From Caviibacter sp963550915 (GTDB lineage Bacteria; Fusobacteriota; Fusobacteriia; Fusobacteriales; Leptotrichiaceae): a stretch of 64,000 bases of DNA. Where the stretch lies: NCBI GenBank assembly GCA_963550915.1, contig CAUVEB010000001.1, forward strand, positions 124,001-188,000, read 5' to 3'. The translations under genes were made by a program, and so were the position numbers. The notes beneath the pieces are model-generated. The model worked only from the letters and a program-made list of their open reading frames with translations. It did not search any database and had not been told where the DNA came from. Position 1 is the first letter of the stretch. The number at the start of each line of letters is the position of its first letter. This document shows positions 28,197 through 35,581 of this stretch, piece by piece.

Positions 28197-28346
28197 ATGA
28201 GAGTACAAGTAATTTTAGAATGCACAGAAACAAAGTTGAGACACTATGTAACAACTAAAAACAAAAAAACTCATCCAGAAAGATTAGAACTTAGAAAGTA
28301 TAATCCAGTTCTGAAAAAATACACTCTTTATAGAGAAGTTAAGTAA
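28197..28346 (+). CDS. rpmG: 50S ribosomal protein L33
   Basis: A 49-aa protein beginning MRVQVILECTETKLRHYVTT and ending KYTLYREVK, the standard bacterial L33. It has a single cysteine in the N-terminal strand and lacks the paired CXXC motifs, so it is the zinc-free (C-) form. GGGAGGA lies 6 nt before the ATG. It heads the classical rpmG-tRNA-Trp-secE-nusG-rplK-rplA order. Confidence 0.96.
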   Translation: MRVQVILECTETKLRHYVTTKNKKTHPERLELRKYNPVLKKYTLYREVK

Positions 28347-28357
28347 AAATAATGAAT

Positions 28358-28432
28358 AGGTCAGTAGTTCAATGGTAGAGCGTCGGTCTCCAAAACCGAA
28401 AGTTACGGGTTCAAGTCCTGTCTGACCTGCCA
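28358..28432 (+). tRNA. trnW: tRNA-Trp (anticodon CCA)
   Basis: A 75-nt cloverleaf. The acceptor stem AGGTCAG pairs with CTGACCT, the anticodon stem TCGGT/ACCGA encloses loop CTCCAAA with anticodon CCA at 28390-28392, the T arm contains GGTTCAAGTCC, and the 3' CCA is encoded. It lies between rpmG and secE. Confidence 0.96.
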
Positions 28433-28453
28433 TTTTATTATATGGAGAAATTT

Positions 28454-28660
28454 ATGAGTGAAAAAAAACAAAGCCTTTTAAGTAGAATAATTGCAGAATA
28501 CAAGAAGGTAACTTGGCCTAAATTACCTGAAGTAATACAAGTTACTATAGTTGTGTTACTAATTACAATTTTTGTATCATTAATGATTATGCTTTTTGAT
28601 ATTTCATTTAAGACAATAATTGATACAATATCAAAATTAATAGCTAAAATTATTAAATAG
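28454..28660 (+). CDS. secE: Preprotein translocase subunit SecE
   Basis: Small single-span SecE of the SecYEG channel, 68 aa when started at ATG 28454, where GGAG at 28444-28447 is well placed; an ATG at 28442 overlaps that site. The conserved amphipathic segment EYKKVTWPKLPEV precedes one transmembrane helix (VTIVVLLITIFVSLMIMLF). nusG follows in the usual order. Confidence 0.95.
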   Translation: MSEKKQSLLSRIIAEYKKVTWPKLPEVIQVTIVVLLITIFVSLMIMLFDISFKTIIDTISKLIAKIIK

Positions 28661-28672
28661 TAGGTGAATATT

Positions 28673-29257
28673 GTGGAAAAAAAAGAACCAAACTATACAA
28701 AAAAATGGTATTTAATACATACTTATTCTGGTTATGAAAAAAAGGTTAAAACAGATTTAGAAAAAAGAGTGGAGTCTTTAGGACTATCGGATAGAGTATT
28801 TAGAATTCTTGTTCCAGAAGAAGAAGTAAAAGAAGAAAAAAGAGGGAAATTAGTTACTGTTTTTAGAAAATTATTTCCAAGTTATGTAATGGTAGAAATG
28901 GCGTCTATAGAAGAAATTATAGAAAATGGTCTAAATTACCGTGTAGACAGTGAAGCTTGGTATATAATACGTAATACTAATGGTGTAACAGGATTTGTTG
29001 GAGTTGGAAGTGATCCAATACCTATGACAGATGAAGAGGTTAATAGAATAATGACTCTTATAAGCGTTAAACCAGAAGATAAAAACACAACTTTAAAAGT
29101 TGGAGATAACGTAGTAGTTACTGATGGTGTATTTAAAGATGCACAAGGTAAAATTTTAGAAATAAGTAAAGAATTTTCAAAAGTTAAAATTGAAATTGAA
29201 ACTCTTGGAAGATTAGTGTCAGTAGACATTGATAGTTCACATATAAAAAAGAGTTAA
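28673..29257 (+). CDS. nusG: Transcription termination/antitermination protein NusG
   Basis: Transcription elongation factor linking RNA polymerase to Rho and the ribosome. I start it at GTG 28673, preceded by TAGGTGA (an in-frame GTG at 28664 overlaps that site), giving about 194 aa. The NGN domain starts KKWYLIHTYSGYEKKVKTDL and contains FPSYVMVEM. The C-terminal KOW domain is VVVTDGVFKDAQGKILEI. rho is also encoded in this window. Confidence 0.95.
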   Translation: MEKKEPNYTKKWYLIHTYSGYEKKVKTDLEKRVESLGLSDRVFRILVPEEEVKEEKRGKLVTVFRKLFPSYVMVEMASIEEIIENGLNYRVDSEAWYIIRNTNGVTGFVGVGSDPIPMTDEEVNRIMTLISVKPEDKNTTLKVGDNVVVTDGVFKDAQGKILEISKEFSKVKIEIETLGRLVSVDIDSSHIKKS

Positions 29258-29279
29258 TATTAAATTAAAAAGTTAAAAA

Positions 29280-29322
29280 TTAGTGGGAGAAAAAATTCAA
29301 TTACCACAGAGGAGGAAAATAA
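29280..29322 (+). promoter_or_regulatory. rplK leader hairpin (candidate L1-binding site)
   Basis: GTGGGAG and ACCACAGAGGAGG flank a short loop; GTGG can pair with CCAC. The same ACCACAGAGGAGGAAAAT element recurs before rplA. In other bacteria ribosomal protein L1 represses this operon by binding a leader hairpin, so this is the likely target. Confidence 0.5.
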
Positions 29323-29748
29323 ATGGCTAAAGAAGTAATGAGTAAAGTCAAACTACAATTAAGTGCTGGAAAAGCAAACCCTGCACCACCAGTAGGTTCA
29401 GCATTAGGACCAAAAGGAATAAACATTCCTGAATTTTGTAAATCATTTAATGCACAAACACAAGATAAAATGGGATTCATAATTCCAGTAGAAATAACTA
29501 TATATACTGATAGAAGTTTTACATTTGTGTTAAAAACACCACCTGCATCAGACTTATTAAAAAAAGCTGCTAAAATAGAAACAGCTGCACATAACTCTAA
29601 AAAAGAAGTTGCAGGAACTATAACTAAAGCACAATTACAAGAAATAGCACAAACTAAATTACCAGATTTAAATGCAAGTAGCATTGAAGCTGCTATGAAC
29701 ATAGTAGCAGGAACAGCTAGAAGTATGGGTATAAAAATAAACGAATAG
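29323..29748 (+). CDS. rplK: 50S ribosomal protein L11
   Basis: 141-aa GTPase-centre ribosomal protein. The N-terminal domain has VKLQLSAGKANPAPPVGSAL and GPKGINIPEFCKSFNAQT, and the C-terminal rRNA-binding domain ends with GTARSMGIKI. GAGGAGG precedes the ATG within the repeated leader element. Confidence 0.97.
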   Translation: MAKEVMSKVKLQLSAGKANPAPPVGSALGPKGINIPEFCKSFNAQTQDKMGFIIPVEITIYTDRSFTFVLKTPPASDLLKKAAKIETAAHNSKKEVAGTITKAQLQEIAQTKLPDLNASSIEAAMNIVAGTARSMGIKINE

Positions 29749-29755
29749 TAGAAAT

Positions 29756-29798
29756 AAGTGGAAGGTTAATACCAATGACCACAGAGGAGGAAAATTAG
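29756..29798 (+). promoter_or_regulatory. rplA leader hairpin (second copy of candidate L1-binding site)
   Basis: GTGGAAGG...GACCACAGAGGAGGAAAAT: the 18-nt core ACCACAGAGGAGGAAAAT is identical to that before rplK, and GTGG pairs with CCAC across about 16 nt. The ribosome-binding GGAGG sits at its 3' edge, so binding here could block rplA translation. Confidence 0.5.
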
Positions 29799-30503
29799 AT
29801 GGCGAAAAGAGGAAAAAGATATAGTGAAATTTCTCAAAAAGTAGACAATTTAAAAATATATAAACCAGAAGAAGCATTAGAATTAATATTTGAAACAAAG
29901 AGTGCTAAATTTGTTGAAACTGTTGAATTAGCAGTTAAATTAGGAGTAGATCCAAGACACGCAGATCAACAAGTAAGAGGTACAGTTGTATTACCACACG
30001 GAACAGGTAAAACTGTTAAAATTTTAGCAATAACTTCAGGAGATAATATTAATAAAGCATTAGAAGCAGGTGCTGATTTTGCTGGTGATGATGAATACAT
30101 CAACAAAATACAACAAGGATGGTTTGAATTTGATTTAGTTATAGCTACACCTGATATGATGCCAAAATTAGGAAAACTTGGAAGAATTTTAGGAACTAAA
30201 GGACTTATGCCAAACCCTAAATCTGGAACTGTTACAACTGATGTTGCTAAGACAGTTGAAGAATTTAAAAAAGGTAAAGTTGCATTTAAAGTTGATAAAT
30301 TAGGTTCAATACATTTACCAATTGGTAAAGTAAATTTTGAAAAAGAACAAATAGTTGAAAACTTCAAAGTTGCTTTAAACCAAATAGTTAAATTAAAACC
30401 AGCAGCAGCAAAAGGACAATATTTAAGAACAGTTGCTATCTCATTAACTATGGGACCTGGAATTAAAATTGATCCATTATTAGCTGGAACATTTGTAATG
30501 TAA
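29799..30503 (+). CDS. rplA: 50S ribosomal protein L1
   Basis: 234-aa L1-stalk protein. It begins AKRGKRYSEISQKVDN and contains VELAVKLGVDPRHADQQVRG and ATPDMMPKLGKLGRILGTKG, then KTVEEFKKGKVAFKVDK. It is a translational repressor of its own operon in other bacteria. A terminator follows; rplJ/rplL do not follow here. Confidence 0.97.
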   Translation: MAKRGKRYSEISQKVDNLKIYKPEEALELIFETKSAKFVETVELAVKLGVDPRHADQQVRGTVVLPHGTGKTVKILAITSGDNINKALEAGADFAGDDEYINKIQQGWFEFDLVIATPDMMPKLGKLGRILGTKGLMPNPKSGTVTTDVAKTVEEFKKGKVAFKVDKLGSIHLPIGKVNFEKEQIVENFKVALNQIVKLKPAAAKGQYLRTVAISLTMGPGIKIDPLLAGTFVM

Positions 30504-30520
30504 ATAAAATAATATATTTT

Positions 30521-30557
30521 AAAGACTTTCAAAATTAAAAAAGAAAGTCTTTTTTTG
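30521..30557 (+). terminator. Terminator after rplA
   Basis: Stem AAAGACTTTC / GAAAGTCTTT (30521-30530 with 30543-30552), 12-nt loop, T tract. The next promoter's -35 box starts at 30558, immediately downstream. Confidence 0.8.
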
Positions 30558-30585
30558 TTGACATTTTAATAAAACAAGGTAGACT
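30558..30585 (+). promoter_or_regulatory. Promoter for the 125-aa gene
   Basis: Consensus TTGACA at 30558-30563 and TAGACT at 30580-30585, 16-bp spacer, 33 bp before the next coding region. Confidence 0.55.
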
Positions 30586-30618
30586 ATTAGTGAAATGAAA
30601 AGTTAGAAGGTGAAAACT

Positions 30619-30996
30619 GTGAAAGAGTACTTTTTAGCTATAGAAGAGTTAAAAAATAATTTCAATGATAAAAATATAATGATTATTGATAAAAAGAAAA
30701 TGAAAATGGTCTATAAAGATACTGTTAAAGTAGAATATATAACAAATAAATTTGATAATATGAATAAGACATATATAATATTTACTCTTACAACAGAAGA
30801 GATTTTAGCACTTGATTTTGATAATATATATTTTTCTAAATACTATACAAATAGTGAAAAAAAAGAATATGCACTTATATATGAAAAATATATTATAATA
30901 ACAGAAAACTTAACTGATGAAAAAATAAAAAATTATATAAATTTACAAAATATAGATATGACTTCTTCACAAGTTGAAGAAATACTATATAACTGA
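30619..30996 (+). CDS. Hypothetical protein, Lys/Tyr/Ile-rich
   Basis: About 125 aa from GTG 30619 (AGAAGGTGA upstream; a GTG at 30610 overlaps that site). No signal peptide, transmembrane segment or recognised motif. It is predicted to be a small soluble alpha/beta protein, with strands such as NIMIIDKKKMKMVYKDTV and TYIIFTLTTEEILAL. It has its own promoter and is followed by a long hairpin terminator, so it appears monocistronic. Function unknown. Confidence 0.6.
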   Translation: MKEYFLAIEELKNNFNDKNIMIIDKKKMKMVYKDTVKVEYITNKFDNMNKTYIIFTLTTEEILALDFDNIYFSKYYTNSEKKEYALIYEKYIIITENLTDEKIKNYINLQNIDMTSSQVEEILYN

Positions 30997-31063
30997 TTAA
31001 AAGTTTTTTAATTAAAAAATTTTAACATATGTATAAGTAACAAAAAAAGCCTAAATATATGAG

Positions 31064-31110
31064 AATATAGTTTATAACTACTGAAAAATATAAACTATAT
31101 TTTTTTTTAA
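31064..31110 (+). terminator. Terminator before the pilus-like operon
   Basis: Thirteen-bp stem AATATAGTTTATA / TATAAACTATATT (31064-31076 with 31089-31101), 12-nt loop, long T tract. It separates the 125-aa gene from the prepilin operon. Confidence 0.8.
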
Positions 31111-31189
31111 TTAAAAAATGAAATTTGATAAAAAAATGTAATTATACTAAATATTTTTTTTGTGATATATTAAAAATAAAGGAGGATAT

Positions 31190-31579
31190 ATGAAACAGAA
31201 AAAGAATACTTTAAAGGCTTTTACACTAATTGAAGTAATAGCTGTTATGAGTATAATGTCACTACTTGCAACTGTAATAGTTCCAAAAATTAATAGATAT
31301 ATCAATCAAGCTAATAAGACAAAATTAATATCAGCAGTATCAGAGTTAAATAATTATATTGTAAGTAAAGAAATAGAACAGAATAATAATTTTAATGATA
31401 TTAGTTCAATATTAAATAGTTATGGTAAGTTAAGTAATATTGAAGTTGATAGTAGTGGTCAATTTAAAGTTGGTAAGCTAAAAGGTAATTTTAAATATGA
31501 AAATGGTGTTATAACAGCTATTTTAAATGAACCTACAGAATTTGTAAACCAAGAAATAGGAACTAATATGGTAAATTAA
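31190..31579 (+). CDS. Type IV prepilin / type II major pseudopilin
   Basis: 129-aa prepilin. The class III leader KKNTLKA is followed by the N-methylation motif FTLIEVIAVMSIMSLLATVI, with the invariant Glu at +5 and a helix ending in KINRYINQANKTKL. The globular part is short and lacks the C-terminal disulphide pair of many PilA proteins. It could be the major subunit of a pilus or of a T2SS-type pseudopilus (GspG-like). It is the first gene of a run of nine ending at 36.6 kb. GGAGG lies 5 nt before the ATG. Confidence 0.9.
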   Translation: MKQKKNTLKAFTLIEVIAVMSIMSLLATVIVPKINRYINQANKTKLISAVSELNNYIVSKEIEQNNNFNDISSILNSYGKLSNIEVDSSGQFKVGKLKGNFKYENGVITAILNEPTEFVNQEIGTNMVN

Positions 31580-31580
31580 T

Positions 31581-32009
31581 ATGATTACAGCTTTATTTCA
31601 TCTATGCTTTATAACAAGCATGATTATTGACATAAAAAAAAGAGAAATACCAGATACTTGTATAGTGTTTATGATGATACTAAGCATATTAAAAACAATT
31701 TTATATAGTAATTTTCAACATTTTTATTTAGGAATATCAATATTTTCGTTTCCATTTTTAATTTTATTAATAGTAGAACAATATTTAAAAAAAGAAATAA
31801 TAGGTTTAGGAGATGTAAAGTTAATTATATGTATAGGTGCATATTTTGGTAATATATCATTACTAGATTTATACTATTTCTATATTTTAACATATATATT
31901 ATCAGGAATTATCTTATTAATTATTAGACCAAAGGACAAATATATAGCCTTTGCTCCGATCTTATACCTTTCTTTTACATTCTTTTCATTTTATAGGAGT
32001 ATACTATGA
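31581..32009 (+). CDS. Prepilin peptidase, A24 family, peptidase domain only
   Basis: 142-aa membrane aspartyl protease that removes prepilin leaders. Both catalytic aspartates are visible: D in IDIKKREIPD and D in GLGDVKLI (GXGDXK motif). The N-terminal CXXC/methyltransferase domain of PilD/GspO is missing, so methylation of mature pilins is not expected from this enzyme. Several hydrophobic segments span the rest. The start abuts the prepilin stop; the end overlaps the next gene by 4 bp. Confidence 0.88.
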   Translation: MITALFHLCFITSMIIDIKKREIPDTCIVFMMILSILKTILYSNFQHFYLGISIFSFPFLILLIVEQYLKKEIIGLGDVKLIICIGAYFGNISLLDLYYFYILTYILSGIILLIIRPKDKYIAFAPILYLSFTFFSFYRSIL

Positions 32010-32398
32010 AAAAAGGTGAAATGCTAATTGAGAGCCTAATTTCATTAATGTTTATTAGTATATTACTAATACCAGTTTCTAATAGTATTAGATATTTATC
32101 AAAGACAAATAATAATATAGATAAAAAAGTTATCAATAGAATTAATAGTTTAAATTTAGTGGAAGAATTAAAAAGTTTAGATTATGAGAAAATTACAAAA
32201 ATATCTGGAAAACACAATTTTAGTAATATACAAGATATTATAAACACTTTTAAACTAGATAGTTCACACTATATTTTAATCGATAATAACAGTTATGATA
32301 TTTTAATAAGAAAAACTAAATATTACTATGAAATAAATAGTAAAGAATATATTTATTATTTAGAGGTGAATAAATATGAAGACTACTACATCCCATAA
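32006..32398 (+). CDS. Minor pseudopilin (GspI/PilV-like)
   Basis: 130-aa protein with a minimal prepilin leader MKKG and the N-methylation-like helix EMLIESLISLMFISILLIPV; Glu at +5 (EMLIE) is kept. The C-terminal domain is unrecognised. ATGA overlap with the peptidase gene and 23-bp overlap with the next pseudopilin indicate strict cotranslation. Assignment as GspI/PilV-like rests on leader and gene order. Confidence 0.78.
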   Translation: MKKGEMLIESLISLMFISILLIPVSNSIRYLSKTNNNIDKKVINRINSLNLVEELKSLDYEKITKISGKHNFSNIQDIINTFKLDSSHYILIDNNSYDILIRKTKYYYEINSKEYIYYLEVNKYEDYYIP

Positions 32399-32801
32399 TA
32401 AAGCTGGTTTTATTATGGTTGAATATATTATTAGTTTACTTTTTGTATCTATATTTCTAAGCTTAACATATGTATTGTCAAAAAATGTAAATAGTGTAAA
32501 AGTTAATATATCAAATGGTGTTAATATAACAGAGAATATAAAGATAATTGATAGTATAGTGTATAAGATAAGAAAAAGTGAAAAAGTAAATGTATATGCT
32601 AATAGTATAGAAAGCGATGATTTTAAGATAAAAAATATAAATAATGAGTTATTTGTATATTCAAATAATATGATGCAAAAAGACTATTTATTTAAAGCTA
32701 ATGATATAAGATTTACTAGGAAAAATAAGCTTATATATTTAAAATTTGAATTTATATATAAAAATAAAAAAATTAATATAGTAAGAATAATAAATAAATG
32801 A
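32376..32801 (+). CDS. Minor pseudopilin (GspJ/PilW-like)
   Basis: 141-aa protein with leader ending HNKAG and helix FIMVEYIISLLFVSIFLSL; cleavage after Gly places Glu at +5. The remainder is beta-rich. It starts inside the end of the preceding gene. The class is inferred from order (I-J-K) rather than from the C-terminal fold. Confidence 0.75.
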   Translation: MKTTTSHNKAGFIMVEYIISLLFVSIFLSLTYVLSKNVNSVKVNISNGVNITENIKIIDSIVYKIRKSEKVNVYANSIESDDFKIKNINNELFVYSNNMMQKDYLFKANDIRFTRKNKLIYLKFEFIYKNKKINIVRIINK

Positions 32802-32813
32802 TGTAAGGAAAAT

Positions 32814-33242
32814 ATGAAAGTAATAAAAAAAGGTGCAACATTAATTATTGTATTGATAATAGCATCAGTTATGTCAATTATATTAGTAACATTCACTGAA
32901 TATGTAATATATAGAAAAAACAGCATAAACTTATATAGTAATAAAATAGACGAAAATATACTTTTAAATAGGTTAATATCTAAAGAAAAAGAACAGTATA
33001 AAAAGCTTTCTACATATTTTAATTATAGTAAGAAAACTAAAAAACACTTAATATATTCTGAAAATAATGATAAAAGTATAGGCGGATATACTATACATAA
33101 AATAAAATATAATAACGATGATATAGATATAACATATAATAAAGAAATATTAGGATTAAATATAAGGGTAAAAGAAAATTTAGTGTTTAATAAAAATATA
33201 CCATATACAAAAGACATAAAAATATTAGGTGAAAATGAATGA
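32814..33242 (+). CDS. Minor pseudopilin lacking Glu5 (GspK/PilX-like)
   Basis: 142-aa protein with leader MKVIKKG and helix ATLIIVLIIASVMSIILVTF. Position +5 is Ile rather than Glu, as in GspK/PilX tip pseudopilins, which initiate the fibre. The C-terminal part is shorter than in GspK, without the large alpha domain. The gene end overlaps the next by 4 bp. Confidence 0.7.
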   Translation: MKVIKKGATLIIVLIIASVMSIILVTFTEYVIYRKNSINLYSNKIDENILLNRLISKEKEQYKKLSTYFNYSKKTKKHLIYSENNDKSIGGYTIHKIKYNNDDIDITYNKEILGLNIRVKENLVFNKNIPYTKDIKILGENE

Positions 33243-34117
33243 TATATATTTATATAAATTATACTATGATATATTTTTTCATAAACAATGAAATATATGA
33301 GTTTGGTTATGAAAATATTGAAAATGAGCTGTCATATATATTAGAGCAACTTATTATAGATAAGAACACAAAAGTATATCTAATTTTAGAAAATAAAAAT
33401 ATGGATATAAAAAGATACACTAGTTTATTAAAAGTTAAGCATGCAATATATTTATCTGACATATTCTTAACATTAAAAAAAGATATATTAATAGTATGTG
33501 AAAATTACAGTCTAAGAATTGAAAATAATGATGTAAAAGAACTTGATATAAAAAAAGAAGATAATTATGATATGGACGGCATAGAATATATTGTTATAGA
33601 GCAAGAAAGCATAATATATATTTTTAATTTATGTATAAAAAATAGGATACCAAATAGATTAAAGAAAAAATTAAATTTTAATATCTATATTTACATTTTA
33701 TGTGCTTTTATGATATCTTTTAGCTATTTATTTACAAATATATTCTATAATAATTTAGATATAGCTAGTCAAATAAGAGAAGAACAAAATAAATTAAATG
33801 AATTAAATAGTAAATTAATTGAGATTAATAATAATATAAATAAAAATAATGAAAAAATTAATAATATTAGAAATACAAATAATTTTGTATCAGATCTTAG
33901 TAAATTAGACATGTATGAAACTATAATTAAACTCATAGAGCTTTCACAAAAAGGTGTTAATTACACTAAAATAAGTTATATTGATAATATGCTTGAAATA
34001 GAGGGAGTATCATATAATTATAAGGCATTAGAAGATGATATTGATGAGTATAATATTGAATATCTTTTAAACACAGAAAACGGTGTTAAATTTAAATTAA
34101 GTAGCAAGGTGAATTAA
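33239..34117 (+). CDS. GspL/PilN-like assembly-platform protein
   Basis: 292-aa bitopic protein: about 145 residues of soluble N-terminal domain, one transmembrane helix (IYIYILCAFMISFSYLF), then an Asn/Lys-rich coiled coil and a small C-terminal alpha/beta domain. That layout is GspL-like, or a very reduced PilM plus PilN. In such systems this protein connects the inner-membrane platform to the ATPase. No ATPase gene is adjacent. Assigned by architecture and position, not by conserved motif. Confidence 0.62.
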   Translation: MIYIYINYTMIYFFINNEIYEFGYENIENELSYILEQLIIDKNTKVYLILENKNMDIKRYTSLLKVKHAIYLSDIFLTLKKDILIVCENYSLRIENNDVKELDIKKEDNYDMDGIEYIVIEQESIIYIFNLCIKNRIPNRLKKKLNFNIYIYILCAFMISFSYLFTNIFYNNLDIASQIREEQNKLNELNSKLIEINNNINKNNEKINNIRNTNNFVSDLSKLDMYETIIKLIELSQKGVNYTKISYIDNMLEIEGVSYNYKALEDDIDEYNIEYLLNTENGVKFKLSSKVN

Positions 34118-34119
34118 TT

Positions 34120-34662
34120 ATGAATAAAAATATGGAAAAATATATAGACTACGCCCTTATTTTATTAGCTTTTGTATTTTCAGTAATGTTTTTAAATGAT
34201 AAAAGACAAAGATATAATACATCAATATATGAATTAAATATATTAAAAAAGGATATATTAAACAAAAATATTGAGCTTGAAAATCTATATGATAAAAATA
34301 ATAAAATAAATAATGAAATTGAAAAAGAAAATAGAAAAATAAAAAAAGAATTAGATGAAATTGATAAAAACTATAGTCTAAGTTCAAATGAATTTAAAAA
34401 AATGATATATAAATTTTCAAATGACAGTGGATTAGTTTTAGAAGATATAACAAATGAACAGAAATTAAGAACATATTTTGATTACAGTTTATTATACGTA
34501 GGTATAAAGTTAAAAGGAGATTTAGTATCACTTAGTAAATTTATATACATGATACAAAATACTGGTAAATATATAGATGGAAGTAAATTTAGTATGATAA
34601 TAACATCAAATTCTTTTATTTTGAATTTAGGATACATAAATAACGGTGATATAAATGATTAG
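34120..34662 (+). CDS. GspM/PilO-like assembly-platform protein
   Basis: 180-aa bitopic protein: short N terminus, one transmembrane helix (IDYALILLAFVFSVMFL), a long Lys/Glu-rich coiled coil, then a ferredoxin-like C-terminal domain (LVSLSKFIYMIQNTGKYI). This is the PilO/GspM pattern and would pair with the preceding PilN/GspL-like protein. The end overlaps the secretin gene by 8 bp. Confidence 0.65.
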   Translation: MNKNMEKYIDYALILLAFVFSVMFLNDKRQRYNTSIYELNILKKDILNKNIELENLYDKNNKINNEIEKENRKIKKELDEIDKNYSLSSNEFKKMIYKFSNDSGLVLEDITNEQKLRTYFDYSLLYVGIKLKGDLVSLSKFIYMIQNTGKYIDGSKFSMIITSNSFILNLGYINNGDIND

Positions 34663-35581
34663 GATTTTGCTTATATTTCTAGTTATTACATATATATCCT
34701 TTTCTAATAATACAAAAAAACAAGATGAAGAATATATACCAATTAATGGCATAAAAAAAGATATAAATATACAAGTTTATACACTAAAAAATAAGGAAAG
34801 TAAAGAATTAGTTGAAATATTAAAAGGTCTAACTAATGTAAAAATTAGTGGTATTGATAAGAAGATACTATTAAAAGGCTCAGAAAATGAAGTTTTAGAA
34901 CTAATAGAGATTATAAAAAATATTGATATACCAAAAGAACAGGTATTGATAAAAGCTACAATTTTAGATACGAGCAAAAATTTATTTGATAGACTTGGAT
35001 TTAAATGGAAGTTAAACACTAAAAATATATTAAGTAATATACTTTCAGGAGAAACGACTTTTACTAATATATTACAAAATGCTGGTGATATATTAGATGT
35101 TGATATAGATGCATTAAAAGAAAATGGAGATATTAATATAAAGGCTATACCAAGTATTGTGGTACTTGATAATGAAAAAGGTATATTTAAAATAACTGAA
35201 GAAATAATGGTAGGTATTAAAAATAGTACTAAGAAAAATAGTAATGAACCTATATTTAAAGAAGCAGGACTTATATTAAATGTAACTCCAAAAATAAAAG
35301 GTAGCATTTATGATAAATATATTGAGCTTGATATAAAAATAGAGATTAGTAATTTTAAAATAAAAAGTGCAAAAAAACAAAATATAATAAATACAACTAT
35401 AAATATACAAAATGGTAAATCAATGTTCATAGGTAGTAATACACAATTACTAAAAGAAGAAAGTAAAAGTAAAACACCCATATTATCTGATATACCTTTT
35501 CTAGGTATGCTATTTACTTACACAACATCAAACAACGTTGAAAGAGAGCTATATATAGAAATAGAGGCAAAAATATTATGA
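34655..35581 (+). CDS. Short secretin (PilQ/GspD-like)
   Basis: 308-aa outer-membrane secretin, about half the length of typical PilQ/GspD. After a signal segment there is one small N-domain (VYTLKNKESKELVEILKGL through EIIKNIDIPKEQVLIKATI) and then the beta-barrel secretin domain with the signature SKTPILSDIPFLGMLFTY. The extra N0/N1/N2 domains and the S-domain are missing. It would form the gate through which the pseudopilus fibre or substrate passes. The ATGA end overlaps the GspF-like gene. Confidence 0.83.
   Translation: MIRILLIFLVITYISFSNNTKKQDEEYIPINGIKKDINIQVYTLKNKESKELVEILKGLTNVKISGIDKKILLKGSENEVLELIEIIKNIDIPKEQVLIKATILDTSKNLFDRLGFKWKLNTKNILSNILSGETTFTNILQNAGDILDVDIDALKENGDINIKAIPSIVVLDNEKGIFKITEEIMVGIKNSTKKNSNEPIFKEAGLILNVTPKIKGSIYDKYIELDIKIEISNFKIKSAKKQNIINTTINIQNGKSMFIGSNTQLLKEESKSKTPILSDIPFLGMLFTYTTSNNVERELYIEIEAKIL

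Noticed and set aside
29966..30532. A 188-codon minus-strand frame opposite rplA
   Set aside because: It overlaps a certain ribosomal-protein gene and the terminator; no ribosome site or homology.
34777..35307. A 176-codon minus-strand frame inside the secretin gene
   Set aside because: The plus-strand secretin is a clear family member; the reverse frame has hydrophobic low-complexity translation and no start signals.
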